From Varibaculum massiliense (GTDB taxonomy: Bacteria; Actinomycetota; Actinomycetes; Actinomycetales; Actinomycetaceae), in the NCBI RefSeq assembly GCF_900106855.1, contig NZ_FNWI01000004.1, positions 2,215,304 to 2,279,303 of the forward strand: a stretch of 64,000 bases of DNA, read 5' to 3'. Positions 17,347 through 27,150 of the stretch are shown here, one piece after another (the stretch's first letter is position 1; every line of letters begins with the position of its first letter). The notes under the pieces are model-generated. The model did no database searches, was not told where the DNA came from, and worked only from the letters and a program-made list of their open reading frames with translations. The position numbers were made by a program, and so were the translations under genes.

Positions 17347-18687
17347 ATGGTTGAAGATTTTCAAAATACCTCAGAACCAGATAGTTTCGGCCGCCAACCG
17401 GGTGTACTGCAAGTTGACGGTAAAACTATTGAATTTCCGCCAGTGCAAGCAACCTGCGGTGACCAAGGTATTGACGTGTCTAAACTCCGTAATCAAACCG
17501 GACTGGTGGCGCTAGATCCGGGTTTTTCCACCACTGCTTCGTGTACTTCTAAAGTAACCTTCATTGATGGTGGTAAGGGGATTTTACGTTATCGCGGTTA
17601 CCCGATTGATCAGTTGGCCAACCACTCTAGTTTCCTAGAAGTTGCTTATTTGCTGATCAGGGGAGAGTTACCTACGCCTTCCCAATTAGATGAGTTCGTA
17701 CGGCGGGTAAAACGGCAACGCCTACTGCATGAAGACTTCCGGGCATTCTTTACCGCCTTCCCCTCCAATGGTCACCCCATGGCGATTTTGCAAGGTGGCA
17801 TCGCCGGGATGGCAACCTATTACGAGGAAACTTTCGCCGATGTGCATGACCCGGAGTTGCAAGATATTCAGGCGGTGCAGCTGCTGGCAAAAGTGCCGAC
17901 CATGATTTCCTATATTGCTAAACGGGCTGCCGGTCTGCCGCTGCTTTACCCAGATAACGAACGCTCCTATGTAGAGGACTTTATCCGTTTGACCTTCGGT
18001 TTACCTTACCAGTCCTACGATATCGATCCCGCAATCGTGCGTGCCCTGGAAGTGCTCTTCATTTTGCATGCTGATCACGAGCAAAATTGCTCCACTTCCA
18101 CGGTGCGTTTGGTGGGTTCCTCAAACGCCAATATGTACGCCTCGATTGCCGCCGGGGTAGGGGCACTATCGGGGCCGCTGCATGGCGGCGCCAATGAGGC
18201 CGTGCTGCGGATGCTGATCAACATTCGGGACACCAATATGTCGATTCAAGACTTCGTAGCGAAAGTTAAAAATAAAGAAAAGGGCGTGAAGCTGATGGGC
18301 TTCGGTCACCGCGTGTACAAGAACTATGACCCGCGTGCCGCGATTGTGCGGGAACAGGCGCACAATGTCCTCGCCCGTATGGGCAAGAACAACGATTTGT
18401 TTGATCTAGCTATGGAACTAGAGCAGGTAGCGTTATCTGATGATTACTTCATTGAACGCAAACTCTACCCGAACGTGGACTTTTACACTGGTCTAATCTA
18501 TTCGGCGATGGGTTTCCCCACCAAAATGTTCACCCCGCTATTTGCGCTCGGGCGCCTGCCCGGCTGGATTTCTCAATACATCGAAATGCTTCATGACCCC
18601 ATGACCCGTATCGGGCGTCCCCGTCAGGTGTATCAGGGAGCTCCCCAGCGTGACTACGTTCCGCTGCGGATGCGGGAAGCAAAATAG
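17347..18687 (+). CDS. gltA: Citrate synthase
   Basis: This is a 446-residue type II-like citrate synthase, the entry enzyme of the TCA cycle. Catalytic features are HADHEQNCSTSTVRLVGSS (His), HGGANEAVLRML (His) and MGFGHRVYKNYDPRA (His/Arg), plus the late catalytic Asp in YPNVDFYTGLIY. The N-terminus carries the beta-rich domain with LRNQTGLVALDPGFSTTASCTSKVTFIDG. The ATG at 17347 lies 12 bases after GGAAGG. A terminator at 18709 ends the unit. Neighbouring kgd suggests at least part of an oxidative TCA branch. Confidence 0.96.
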   Translation: MVEDFQNTSEPDSFGRQPGVLQVDGKTIEFPPVQATCGDQGIDVSKLRNQTGLVALDPGFSTTASCTSKVTFIDGGKGILRYRGYPIDQLANHSSFLEVAYLLIRGELPTPSQLDEFVRRVKRQRLLHEDFRAFFTAFPSNGHPMAILQGGIAGMATYYEETFADVHDPELQDIQAVQLLAKVPTMISYIAKRAAGLPLLYPDNERSYVEDFIRLTFGLPYQSYDIDPAIVRALEVLFILHADHEQNCSTSTVRLVGSSNANMYASIAAGVGALSGPLHGGANEAVLRMLINIRDTNMSIQDFVAKVKNKEKGVKLMGFGHRVYKNYDPRAAIVREQAHNVLARMGKNNDLFDLAMELEQVALSDDYFIERKLYPNVDFYTGLIYSAMGFPTKMFTPLFALGRLPGWISQYIEMLHDPMTRIGRPRQVYQGAPQRDYVPLRMREAK

Positions 18688-18708
18688 TTATCCCTACTAG
18701 CTAGGATG

Positions 18709-18742
18709 CGGGTGAGGTCGCTTGGCGGCCTCACCCGTTTTC
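18709..18742 (+). terminator. Intrinsic terminator after gltA
   Basis: CGGGTGAGG (18709-18717) pairs perfectly with CCTCACCCG (18729-18737), followed by TTTTC. Confidence 0.8.
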
Positions 18743-18798
18743 TTTCTTCGCAATATGCTAGGTTATGGACAGATGTTTTCCACTAAAAGAGGGGAAGA

Positions 18799-19467
18799 AT
18801 GCAGCATACTCAGGAAGGTTTAACTGCAGGTGAACTTGCTTTTAACATCGATCCACTTTCTCCGCCTCCGGCGATGCGCTCCGGGCGCCTTCCGCGTGTT
18901 TCCAGTGCCGGGATTATTTTATTTTCACTGCTAGGATTGGCGGCATCCTGGCAGTTATGGCGTACAGAGATGATTCACCGCGCCCAGCCGGGACGCGGCT
19001 TAGGGTGCTCTCTAAACGACGTAGTGGATTGTCGCGGAGCCATGGAATCTGCAGCCGGTCACCTGCTTTTCGGGATCCCGAACTCAGTTTTTGGGATGAT
19101 AGCCTTCGCAGCGCTGGTAGCGGCAGGAATCTATCTACTAGCCGGGGGGAGACTTCCTAAATGGGGACTTTTGCTCTTCGCTATCGGAACCACCATCGGT
19201 TTGGGAACAATAATTTTCTTCCTAATAGTCTCGGTATTCCAGCTGCATTCCCTGTGTCCCTACTGCTTCTTAACCTGGGTGGCCACGATTTTCTTAGCCT
19301 GGCTCTCTTATGCTCTTTGGGTGCGGGCAGCTGCTAGCCCTGTCAGCCCGTTAAGGGGGATGCGGCGCGTGCTGGTGGGCTATTGGTGGCTGGGCGCCGT
19401 TTTGAACGTAGCAGTCATTGTAGCGGTACTATTTACCGTTTTCGGGTTGGAGATTTTTCGCCTTTAA
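18799..19467 (+). CDS. Vitamin K epoxide reductase (VKOR) family membrane protein
   Basis: This 222-residue protein has four or five membrane helices and the VKOR cysteines: a loop pair in LGCSLNDVVDC (about residues 71-81) and the active-site SLCPYCFLTW (CxxC, about 150-156) after the fourth helix region. Bacterial VKOR reoxidises DsbA-like thioredoxins using quinones and so drives disulfide formation in exported proteins, a DsbB substitute in actinomycetes. A DsbA partner is not adjacent. The next gene, a DtxR/MntR regulator, is 15 bp downstream on the same strand. Confidence 0.92.
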   Translation: MQHTQEGLTAGELAFNIDPLSPPPAMRSGRLPRVSSAGIILFSLLGLAASWQLWRTEMIHRAQPGRGLGCSLNDVVDCRGAMESAAGHLLFGIPNSVFGMIAFAALVAAGIYLLAGGRLPKWGLLLFAIGTTIGLGTIIFFLIVSVFQLHSLCPYCFLTWVATIFLAWLSYALWVRAAASPVSPLRGMRRVLVGYWWLGAVLNVAVIVAVLFTVFGLEIFRL

Positions 19468-19482
19468 CTTAGGGGGTACGTT

Positions 19483-20178
19483 ATGAACCGGAAATCGCTA
19501 GGTGGTCAGGCAGACTCTGAGGGAACTACCTCTCGGGTAGTGCAAGATTATTTAAAGCATCTTTTAGGAGCTACCGAGTGGGGAGGAAGTACCCTTTCGG
19601 TATCAGGGCTAGCCCAAAGAATGGGGGTAGCGGTCTCCACTGCCTCTGAAAATGTGCGGCGTCTAGACAAGTTAGGGCTGATCACCCATGTTCCCTACCG
19701 GGGCATTACTCTGACTGCTAAGGGTAAACAGTTAGCTTTGAAGATGGTGCGCAAGCATCGCATCCTCGAGACTTATCTGCATCAAAAGTTGGGGTACCCC
19801 TGGGATCAAGTCCATGCCGAGGCCGATGTTCTAGAACACGCGGCCTCCGATAAGTTAATTGCGGCTATGGATCAAGCGCTGGGAGCTCCAAAGGTGGATC
19901 CCCATGGGGATCCGATACCCACCGCGGATGGTTACCTCCCGAAAGTTTCCACCTTGCCGCTAGCTAAGGCTCCGATAAACACCCTCGCCACGGTGGCACG
20001 AATAAAAGACTCCAATGCCCAGCTGCTGCGATTCTTGGAATCAGTAGCGATCGTTCCTGGCTGCGCCCTGGTTCCTATAGAGAAAATCCCAGAAGCCGGA
20101 ATTATGCGGATAGAGGTAGACGGGCAGGAAGTTACCCTAGGTAAACCGGCAGTTGCCGCAATCTGGGTAACTGCTTAA
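19483..20178 (+). CDS. Metal-dependent regulator of the DtxR/MntR family
   Basis: The protein (231 aa) has an N-terminal winged helix (SGLAQRMGVAVSTASENVRRLDKLGLITHVPYRGITLTAKG, about residues 34-75), a dimerisation/metal domain (MVRKHRILETYLHQKLGYPWDQVHAEADVLEHAASDKL) with the His/Glu ligand pattern of the family, the conserved DPHGDPIP segment, and a C-terminal FeoA/SH3-like domain (TVARIKDSNAQLLRFLESVAIVPG). It should repress metal-uptake genes when loaded with Mn or Fe; its targets are not in this window. GGGGG lies upstream of the ATG. Confidence 0.92.
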   Translation: MNRKSLGGQADSEGTTSRVVQDYLKHLLGATEWGGSTLSVSGLAQRMGVAVSTASENVRRLDKLGLITHVPYRGITLTAKGKQLALKMVRKHRILETYLHQKLGYPWDQVHAEADVLEHAASDKLIAAMDQALGAPKVDPHGDPIPTADGYLPKVSTLPLAKAPINTLATVARIKDSNAQLLRFLESVAIVPGCALVPIEKIPEAGIMRIEVDGQEVTLGKPAVAAIWVTA

Positions 20179-20220
20179 CGCCGGTAGATTCTACCTGCTG
20201 ATTAAGCCCATTCTGAGCAG

Positions 20221-23200
20221 CTAGTTGCCGGTGATTTTTAGGGTAGACCCCTGCCCCTTACTGGCAATCACTTCAATCTGGTCAGAGATTTCGCCGCGCA
20301 GTGAAGCTACGTGGCTAATTAACCCTACGGTTCTACCTGAAGCGGAGGTTTTCTTCAAAGCCTGCATAACCTCCGCCCGTTTGGTGTCATCAAGAGTGCC
20401 AAAGCCCTCATCAATAAACATAGAAGAGATCTCGACTCCGCCCGCCTCAGCGGTTACCACTTCCGATAATCCCAAAGCTAATGACAAAGAACAATAAAAT
20501 AGTTCCCCGCCAGAAAGCGCAGAAATTTCCCGGGTCTTATCGGAAAAATTATCGGTGACGGCTAGAGATAAAGCCTGGTTACGACGGCGGGAAGACTCGG
20601 TATCGGTGCGAGAAAGCTGGTAGCGCCCTCCGGAAATACCCGTTAAATAAGGATTGGCGGCGTTTAGCACTTCTTCGAAGCGATCAAGCAACACCCAGGT
20701 AGCCAGGGGCGCTCTTAGGGCGGACCCTTCTTCGCCTTTCGCCAAATTAGCGAATGTAATCAGCATGGAGGTGTCCCGGATGGACTCCAAATACCGGGCG
20801 GTCTCTGCCTGCAGGTCACTTACGGTCATCTCCACGGTTTTTAGCTGTTCTTTAACCTTGGCTAGTTCCCCTTGCTTCTTTTGGAAAATCTCTGCTTCCC
20901 CGCTCGCCTTGGTCTCTAAAGCTTCTAAATCCGGGAGCACAAAGTCTGCTTTTTTAACTTTCTGAATCCGGTCGGACTTTAGCTTTACCTGGTTGGCTTT
21001 AAACGCATCCTCCCAGGTTTGTACCTCGCGCTTTAGTTCTTGGTATTTCTCCTCTTCCAAGAGGGCGGTCTCTACTGCCGAGGCATCGGGGAACTGTTGT
21101 TCCCGTAGGGACTGCTCTAAACGGGTTTGCGCTTGCGCCAAGTTGTTCAAGGCATCCTTGGTTTCTCGCAGCGTTTTTATCAAAGAAGAAAGTTTTTCTT
21201 GCTCCCGTTTGAGGGTTTGTTGGCGAGTCACCAGGTCGCTAGATTCTCCCGAAGCAGCGATCGCCGCTTTTATCTCCCGGATCTGCTCCAGCGCAGTGGA
21301 GGCCTTATTTTTTTCAAGTTTCGCAGCATTAGCCGACTTTTGGATCGCGTCTCGATACTTTTGGGCCTGTTTTTCTAACTCTGCTAGCCGCTTTCGTAGT
21401 TTCTTTAATTTTTCAGCTTGTTCCTGCAAGTAGGCAACGCGGTGGTCAATGACCTGCGCATTCCCCGGAAACTTTCCCCGTAGCTGCTTGATTTCAGTGC
21501 GCAACCGATTCCGCTCATTTTTTAACTGTTCGTGTTTCTCTCTTAAAGTCGTCTTTGTGCTGGTGAACTCCTCTCTGAGCTCTGTTAACTTGCTGAGAGA
21601 ACGCTTCCCGCTGGCAGTGCCATGAGCCGGATGGGGATGGGTCGGCGATCCACAAACTGGGCAGGGTTCCTCCGCTTGTAGGCGGTCAGCTAAAAGAATC
21701 GAAGAGTCCACGAAAAACTCGCGCTCGTATGCGGCGGCGGCTGCCTGCGCCTTCATCACCTTTTTCTCTAAGGCCGGAAGTTTACTTGCCTCATCCTGAA
21801 ATCGCTGGAAATCCTGCAAGAAATGTTGGCGTTCCCCCTCATACTGACGTAACTTGAGTTGTTCTTGTCGAGCCGGCTCAAAACGGAGTTGCTCTTTTTC
21901 TAGGCGTGACTGCTGCCGTAGCAGCGACCTAAGATTCGGCAGTAACTGTGTAAACTCTTTTGCGGCTTGGGCAGCAGCTTTGGAATGTTCGACATACCCC
22001 TGGCGGGCTTTTTTGGCCTCATTTTCCAGGCTCTCTAGTTTTTTCTGCCGCTCGATTAGAGGAGCCAGTGCCCCCAGGTCGTTATCGTTTTTCCTCTGTT
22101 GCCCGGTTATCTTTTCTTCTAGATCAGCTAACCCGGCGGCATCGGTTGGCGGCTGGCAAGTACTAAAAGGCACGGGAGCAGCTTGTAGATTTTTTGTCAG
22201 CCGCTCCTGGGTTTTAACCAAGTTTTCCTGGTACTGCTGTTTTGCTTTTATTTCCGTATGCACTCGGGTAGCGCGTTCATGAAGCGCTATTTTTTCGCGA
22301 TAGCTTTTAACCTGATCCTGGCGTTCTCGAAGTTGTTTTTCTGCTTCTAACAGGCGAGTTAGTTCCTGGAAGTCTTGGGTTAAAGTCTTCGCCTTTTCCT
22401 TATTTTCCAAGGCGGCTTGATATTTTTTTCGAGCCGCGTCTACTTGCTGAGTATGTTCTGCTATCCACTCGCTAGAGTGCGCGGAAGGCAACAGATAGTA
22501 GGGTTCCCAAGATTTGATCAAATCTTCATCTAAAACTTCTGGTAAGGAGGCTTGGGTATCGCGTAAAGTTTCTAACTCGCTGCGGGAACTAGCAACCGAC
22601 TTCGCCAAGTTACTCCAGTTTTCAGTAAACAGCTTAAGCTGGCTGGATATCGTGCGCGACTCTGTTTTGGCGCTAGTTTGTGCTTGGCGGGCGCGCTCGA
22701 TGAATTCGTTTTGCATCCGCTCAAAAATCTGGGTGCCAAAAATCTGTTGCAAAATCTCTTGCCGTTCATCCGAGGACGCCCGCAGGAAACGAGAAAATGC
22801 CCCTTGCGGCAAAATCACGGTTTGTAAGAACTGCGACTTCGTCAACGGGAGGATTCTGAAAACTAACTCCTCATTGACGGTTCTAGGTTGGGAGGCAATC
22901 GCGTCCCCGGGATCTGCATCTTCGCTGCTAAGCCGCCAGAGAGAAGCTTCCGCCGCCTGGGAAGTGGTACCGGAACCGCGACGTTTGGGGCGGTCATATT
23001 TTGGGGTGCGCCAGACTCGATAAAGTTGTCCCCGCGCCTCAAAATCTAGTTGCACCCAGCTAACTTGATCATCACCGGCATAGTCGGAGCGAAGACGGCT
23101 TTTCGAAGCGTTAGATTCCAAGGCCACGTCATTATAGAGGGCGAAAACAATCGCATCCAGAATCGTAGATTTCCCGGAACCAGTGGGGCCATGAATCAAA

Positions 23201-23295
23201 AACACCCCGGAGCCGGTACCGAGTTTGGTGAAATCAATAGTTTCTTTGCCCCCAAAAGACCCCACGGCCTCGAAGCTAAGTTTTAAAATCCGCAT
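20221..23295 (-). CDS. sbcC: SbcC exonuclease ATPase subunit
   Basis: An SMC-like ATPase of 1024 residues, partner of SbcD in the Mre11/Rad50-type nuclease that opens hairpins and processes DNA ends. The N-terminus has LSFEAVGSFGGKETIDF and the P-loop GPTGSGKSTILDAIVFALYN (about residues 35-54). Long coiled coils flank a zinc hook CPVCGSPTHPHP in the middle. The C-terminal ABC signature is ISALSGGELFYCSLSLALGLSEV and Walker B is SSMFIDEGFGTLDD. Its ATG directly abuts the sbcD stop codon, so the pair is co-translated. Confidence 0.96.
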   Translation of the reverse strand: MRILKLSFEAVGSFGGKETIDFTKLGTGSGVFLIHGPTGSGKSTILDAIVFALYNDVALESNASKSRLRSDYAGDDQVSWVQLDFEARGQLYRVWRTPKYDRPKRRGSGTTSQAAEASLWRLSSEDADPGDAIASQPRTVNEELVFRILPLTKSQFLQTVILPQGAFSRFLRASSDERQEILQQIFGTQIFERMQNEFIERARQAQTSAKTESRTISSQLKLFTENWSNLAKSVASSRSELETLRDTQASLPEVLDEDLIKSWEPYYLLPSAHSSEWIAEHTQQVDAARKKYQAALENKEKAKTLTQDFQELTRLLEAEKQLRERQDQVKSYREKIALHERATRVHTEIKAKQQYQENLVKTQERLTKNLQAAPVPFSTCQPPTDAAGLADLEEKITGQQRKNDNDLGALAPLIERQKKLESLENEAKKARQGYVEHSKAAAQAAKEFTQLLPNLRSLLRQQSRLEKEQLRFEPARQEQLKLRQYEGERQHFLQDFQRFQDEASKLPALEKKVMKAQAAAAAYEREFFVDSSILLADRLQAEEPCPVCGSPTHPHPAHGTASGKRSLSKLTELREEFTSTKTTLREKHEQLKNERNRLRTEIKQLRGKFPGNAQVIDHRVAYLQEQAEKLKKLRKRLAELEKQAQKYRDAIQKSANAAKLEKNKASTALEQIREIKAAIAASGESSDLVTRQQTLKREQEKLSSLIKTLRETKDALNNLAQAQTRLEQSLREQQFPDASAVETALLEEEKYQELKREVQTWEDAFKANQVKLKSDRIQKVKKADFVLPDLEALETKASGEAEIFQKKQGELAKVKEQLKTVEMTVSDLQAETARYLESIRDTSMLITFANLAKGEEGSALRAPLATWVLLDRFEEVLNAANPYLTGISGGRYQLSRTDTESSRRRNQALSLAVTDNFSDKTREISALSGGELFYCSLSLALGLSEVVTAEAGGVEISSMFIDEGFGTLDDTKRAEVMQALKKTSASGRTVGLISHVASLRGEISDQIEVIASKGQGSTLKITGN

Positions 23296-24546
23296 TTAGC
23301 TCTCCTCGCGTACCTGCTCGTAAACCTGCTCTACCAGCTGGTTTTCCTCTTCGTTTAGCTCCTTGCCTAGGCGGGCTTGGCAAAAGAAATCTTTGGCAAG
23401 TGCCTGAGGACGGAAGCGATTGGTTCGCAGCGCCTGGCGTTGATCTTCCAAGTTGGGGGAAGTGACTTCCTGTATTATCGCTAAAGCTTTCGGGAAACGC
23501 TGCTTTAACTTAGTGACCATGAAATTGGGGCGGTCAGAATCGGTGACCGTAATTTCCAACCAATAGCCAGTGAACTCTTCATAGCGGGGGCTTGTCATCA
23601 GGGTTTCAAAAGAATCTTTGATGCGTCCTACCGGTCGGAACACCGGGGTGGGAACTAATTGGGGATCCATATCCGGGGCGGCAGTATCTAACAGCACCAG
23701 AGATTTGGGGGTGTGGCATTCCGAAAAAGAGAAAGTTATCGGGGAGCCGCTATAGCGTCCCGCAGACCGGACGGTATGCAGTTTTTGTGGCACGTGCAAA
23801 TGTCCCAAGGCCAAATAATCTGGAGCTGGCAAGTCGAGGAAAGCGCCCGAGTCAGTTTCTCCGTAACGTTCAAAAACCTGGAGGGGAACGGATTGCACGG
23901 TACCGACGGTGATATCCCGTTCGCTATCACTGGCCGCGCCGCCTACGGCGAAAGCGTGTGCCATGATGATAGTGCGGTCAGCTGCAGGTAGCAGTTGCTG
24001 GGCTTTGCCGAGGCGGCGCATGGCCGCCGCTACTACTGCTTCATGAGAACGTGGCAGGCGAGGAAGGGGATCTTCACCCGGATTATCCGCTGTTGATTCT
24101 GGATTTTCTGCAGGTAGCGGCCCGTCATAAAGACTGGTGCGCACCATATCGGGATTGAGATAGGGCAGTCCCCAAATCCGCGCGGTTTCACCTGCCGTGG
24201 AGATTTCTACCGGGTGAGTAATATCAGCCAAGGTGGTACGTAAATATAGGTTCCCGCGCACATAGGGAGCTAAAAACCCCAATCTTTCGGCAGAATCATG
24301 GTTGCCGGGGGTTAAAATCACTGCGGTTAACTGCGTTAGTTCCGCCAGTGCCTGAGAAACAATTTCTAAAGATTCCAGCGAGGGAATGGCGCGATCGAAA
24401 ACATCTCCCGACACCATTACTGCCTGGACTTTTTCCTCACGAACCAGCTGAGTGAGAAAAGAAAAAAACTGACGATGAGCCGCAGATAAATCTTCGCCAT
24501 AGAGGGTGCGTCCCACATGCCAATCAGAGGTGTGGATTAACTTCAT
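23296..24546 (-). CDS. sbcD: SbcD nuclease subunit
   Basis: The start is placed at 24546 because MKLIHTSDWHVGRTLYGEDL is the canonical N-terminus; the longer frame upstream lacks family similarity. The metallophosphoesterase motifs are present: SDWHVGR, VSGDVFDRAIPS, TPGNHDSAERL, IIMAHAFAVGG and YLALGHLHVPQ. They coordinate two Mn ions for 3'-5' exonuclease and endonuclease activity. At 416 residues it is a normal SbcD with a C-terminal capping domain. It forms a complex with the downstream SbcC. Confidence 0.95.
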   Translation of the reverse strand: MKLIHTSDWHVGRTLYGEDLSAAHRQFFSFLTQLVREEKVQAVMVSGDVFDRAIPSLESLEIVSQALAELTQLTAVILTPGNHDSAERLGFLAPYVRGNLYLRTTLADITHPVEISTAGETARIWGLPYLNPDMVRTSLYDGPLPAENPESTADNPGEDPLPRLPRSHEAVVAAAMRRLGKAQQLLPAADRTIIMAHAFAVGGAASDSERDITVGTVQSVPLQVFERYGETDSGAFLDLPAPDYLALGHLHVPQKLHTVRSAGRYSGSPITFSFSECHTPKSLVLLDTAAPDMDPQLVPTPVFRPVGRIKDSFETLMTSPRYEEFTGYWLEITVTDSDRPNFMVTKLKQRFPKALAIIQEVTSPNLEDQRQALRTNRFRPQALAKDFFCQARLGKELNEEENQLVEQVYEQVREES

Positions 24547-24635
24547 ACAATCTATTTTACTTATTTGCCGGCTAGGCACCGAGGCTTTCAGGTGCTGTAT
24601 GTTTAAAGATAGCAATACTTCCAGGAGGCGAAGCT

Positions 24636-25394
24636 ATGGCACAGGAGTCACTGTTTTTCCCGGGGCGACCAGCGTTGATTGTTCCGCTGACCGGCAGAAA
24701 TCAGGTTGAACTGCGCGGGCAAATTTCTCGGATTCCGCGGGTAGCAGACCTAGTTGAGTGGCGGCTAGACCAGCTCCGCGACTACCATAATCCCGCCTAT
24801 TTGCGGGAAATTGTGGGACAGGTGGCTCCCGCCATCAAATTGCCTTGGTTAGCTACCTGCCGCAGCACCGGGCAGGGCGGAGGCTCGCGAATGGTGCCCA
24901 CCCATCAGCTGGAAACTATGAAGATGCTGGTGAAAGTAGGGGCTAGCGCCCTCGACATTGAGGACGATTTTACTTTGGCAACCCAGGCTTTGGATTATGC
25001 CCATGAACGGGGGGTTGTGAGCGTGCTTTCTCGTCACTACTTTGGGGCAGAGCAAGCCCAAAAAATGGATAGGGAAAACATCTATAACTGGCTAAATGCC
25101 GCCCATGAACGGGGGGCAAAAGTCGCCAAACTGGCGTTGACTATTAACGATGCTCCGCACCTATTAGAAGTATTTTCGGCAATGGAAAAATACTATAAAG
25201 AAACCGCTGGAAAACGCCTATTTATGGTGATCGGTATGGGAACTATCGGCACTGCGACCCGCTTGATTGGGGGAGCCTTCGGAAATTGCGCCACCTTCGC
25301 GGTGCTTCCGGGAGCAGATCCCAGCGCTCCCGGGCAAGTCAGTGCGGCTTTGCAAGCAGAAGTGTTATCCGCCCTCGGAAAGGAAGAATCATAA
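24636..25394 (+). CDS. aroD: 3-dehydroquinate dehydratase, type I
   Basis: The 252-residue enzyme converts 3-dehydroquinate to 3-dehydroshikimate in aromatic amino-acid synthesis. Type I features are VEWRLDQLRDY near the N-terminus, ALDIEDDF, the catalytic His in VLSRHYFG and the Schiff-base Lys in GAKVAKLALTIND, followed by MVIGMGTIGTATRLIGGAFG. AGGAGG precedes the ATG. Divergent from sbcD, it is followed by hisN one base after its stop; aroA, another shikimate gene, lies close by on the other strand. Confidence 0.95.
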   Translation: MAQESLFFPGRPALIVPLTGRNQVELRGQISRIPRVADLVEWRLDQLRDYHNPAYLREIVGQVAPAIKLPWLATCRSTGQGGGSRMVPTHQLETMKMLVKVGASALDIEDDFTLATQALDYAHERGVVSVLSRHYFGAEQAQKMDRENIYNWLNAAHERGAKVAKLALTINDAPHLLEVFSAMEKYYKETAGKRLFMVIGMGTIGTATRLIGGAFGNCATFAVLPGADPSAPGQVSAALQAEVLSALGKEES

Positions 25395-25395
25395 G

Positions 25396-26187
25396 ATGCG
25401 AAACCTTGGTGAAGACCTGGGGCTGCTGCTAGAAATCGCCGATCAGGTAGATCGGTACACTTTGCAGCATTTTAGCCAGCGTGACTACCAGGTATATGAA
25501 AAAGCTGATCTGACCCCAGTATCTGATATTGATCGCGGTGCCGAACAGATGATTCGCCAGGCCTTAGCGGCTGCCCGCCCTGATGACCTGATTTATGGGG
25601 AAGAATATGGGGGCAACGCTGCCGAAGCTACCCATGCTCGCTGGATTATTGATCCCATCGATGGCACTAAAAATTTTGTGCGCGGGGTACCTGTCTGGGC
25701 AACCCTGATCGGTTTGGAACTGGCTGGAGAAATGGTGGCTTCGGTAGTGAGTGCTCCGGCTTTGGCACGGCGTTGGTGGGCAGGTCGCAGCTTAGGGTCG
25801 TGGCGTGCCTTTAATGGCGGGGAACCCCAAGCTAACCGGGTTTCTAAGATAAGCGAACTCAAAGATGCTTCCCTCAGCTACTCGTCTCTGAGCGGTTGGG
25901 AAGAACGCGGCAAATTGCCGGCCTTCTTGGAGCTGACCCGAAAAGTCTGGCGCACCCGCGCATACGGGGATTTTTATTCCTATATGTTGGTGGCCGAAGG
26001 GGTAGTGGACGCCGCGGCCGAACCGGAACTGGAAATCTACGATATGGCGGCATTGGTACCCATCGTTGAAGAAGCCGGGGGACGTTTTACCTCTTTGCAA
26101 GGTAAGTCTGGTTGCCAGGGCGGTAACGCCCTCGCCACTAACTCTCACCTACATCAGCGGATTTTGGCTCTGTTGGGAGGCAAGTAA
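25396..26187 (+). CDS. hisN: Inositol-monophosphatase-family protein, probably histidinol-phosphatase (HisN)
   Basis: Start chosen at 25396 (MRNLGEDLGLLLEIADQVDRY), one base after the aroD stop. Mg-dependent phosphatase motifs are YGEEYGG, IDPIDGTKNFVRGVPVWATLIG (DPIDGT plus the HisN-type NFVRGVPVW) and the second metal motif IYDMAALVPIVEEAGGRFT, where Tyr replaces the usual Trp before Asp. The RGVPVWATLI segment favours the actinomycete HisN group over suhB-like inositol phosphatases, so a role in histidine synthesis is likely but not certain. Its 3' end overlaps the convergent rsgA by 39 bp. Confidence 0.88.
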   Translation: MRNLGEDLGLLLEIADQVDRYTLQHFSQRDYQVYEKADLTPVSDIDRGAEQMIRQALAAARPDDLIYGEEYGGNAAEATHARWIIDPIDGTKNFVRGVPVWATLIGLELAGEMVASVVSAPALARRWWAGRSLGSWRAFNGGEPQANRVSKISELKDASLSYSSLSGWEERGKLPAFLELTRKVWRTRAYGDFYSYMLVAEGVVDAAAEPELEIYDMAALVPIVEEAGGRFTSLQGKSGCQGGNALATNSHLHQRILALLGGK

Positions 26188-27150
26188 ACGCCGGAAGGAT
26201 TCCACTCGCCGCTCCTGCGCGGGATCGGTTACCTCTAAGGAGCTCAAGTGGCATCCTGGTGAGGACGCTAAGTGGCGGCAAAGTTTCGGGCAGTCGGTGG
26301 CTACCTCCGCTAGATCCGGAAAAGCTGCCAGCAAATCTTCTTCCCCAATATGAGCCAGCCCGAAAGAACGGATACCGGGAGTATCAATCAACCAACCATC
26401 CTGGAAGGGGAGTGCCATTACCGAAGTGGAGGTGTGGCGACCGCGTCCGGTCACCTGGTTAACTTGACCAGTGGAGCGTTCCGCCTGCGGGATAAGCTCA
26501 TTCATCAGTGAAGATTTACCTACACCTGAGTGGCCTACCAGTACGCTAACCCGCCCAGCCAAAAGCTGGGCTGCCTTCTCTATCCCTTCCCCGCTCTCTA
26601 TGCTGGTTACCACGCTGGGAACCTGCAAGGGGCGGAAAAGTTCTAACAGCGGCTCCGGGGAGGTGAGATCGGATTTAGTAACCAGTAATAACGGCTCGAT
26701 TCCAGCGCAATAGGCGGCAACCAAAAGGCGATCAATCATGCCCGGACGCGGCGGAGGATCAGCGCAAGCGGTAACAATTGCCATTTGATCAGCGTTTGCC
26801 ACCATGGGTTTTTCTTTAGCTCCCGGACTGTCTTCCGCGGAGCGAGTGAGTTCTGTTTTGCGCGGTAAAACCTCCACGATCCGCGCTAGGGAACCGCTTT
26901 TACCGCTCAAATCTCCGGTGACGCGCACCTGATCGCCGACGATGATTCCGTGGCGCCCTAATGCCCGGGCTTTCACCCCCACTAGCTTGGTTTGCCCCAT
27001 TTGTACGTGAATCCGACCGCGATCTACCGCAAAAACAAAAGCAGTGGGGCTAGCAGAGTAATCTACCTGCTTTTTTGAACGGCGCGGTTTAGAACGAGCA
27101 GGACGAACCCGTACTCGAGGATCGTCAGTTCCGATATCACGCCGCGCCAT
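26149..27150 (-). CDS. rsgA: Ribosome small-subunit GTPase RsgA
   Basis: This is a circularly permuted GTPase for late 30S maturation. The N-terminal OB fold spans roughly residues 35-110; the G motifs then appear in the order G4 (LLVTKSDLTSPE), G1 (LVGHSGVGKSSLMNELI), G2 (GRGRHTSTSV) and G3 (LIDTPGIRSFGLAH). The C-terminal zinc site DCPKLCRHLASSPGCHL has the Cys-Cys-His-Cys pattern. The start at 27150 (MARRDIGTDDPR) lies inside the aroA 3' end, so translation is probably coupled. Confidence 0.94.
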   Translation of the reverse strand: MARRDIGTDDPRVRVRPARSKPRRSKKQVDYSASPTAFVFAVDRGRIHVQMGQTKLVGVKARALGRHGIIVGDQVRVTGDLSGKSGSLARIVEVLPRKTELTRSAEDSPGAKEKPMVANADQMAIVTACADPPPRPGMIDRLLVAAYCAGIEPLLLVTKSDLTSPEPLLELFRPLQVPSVVTSIESGEGIEKAAQLLAGRVSVLVGHSGVGKSSLMNELIPQAERSTGQVNQVTGRGRHTSTSVMALPFQDGWLIDTPGIRSFGLAHIGEEDLLAAFPDLAEVATDCPKLCRHLASSPGCHLSSLEVTDPAQERRVESFRRLLASQQSQNPLM

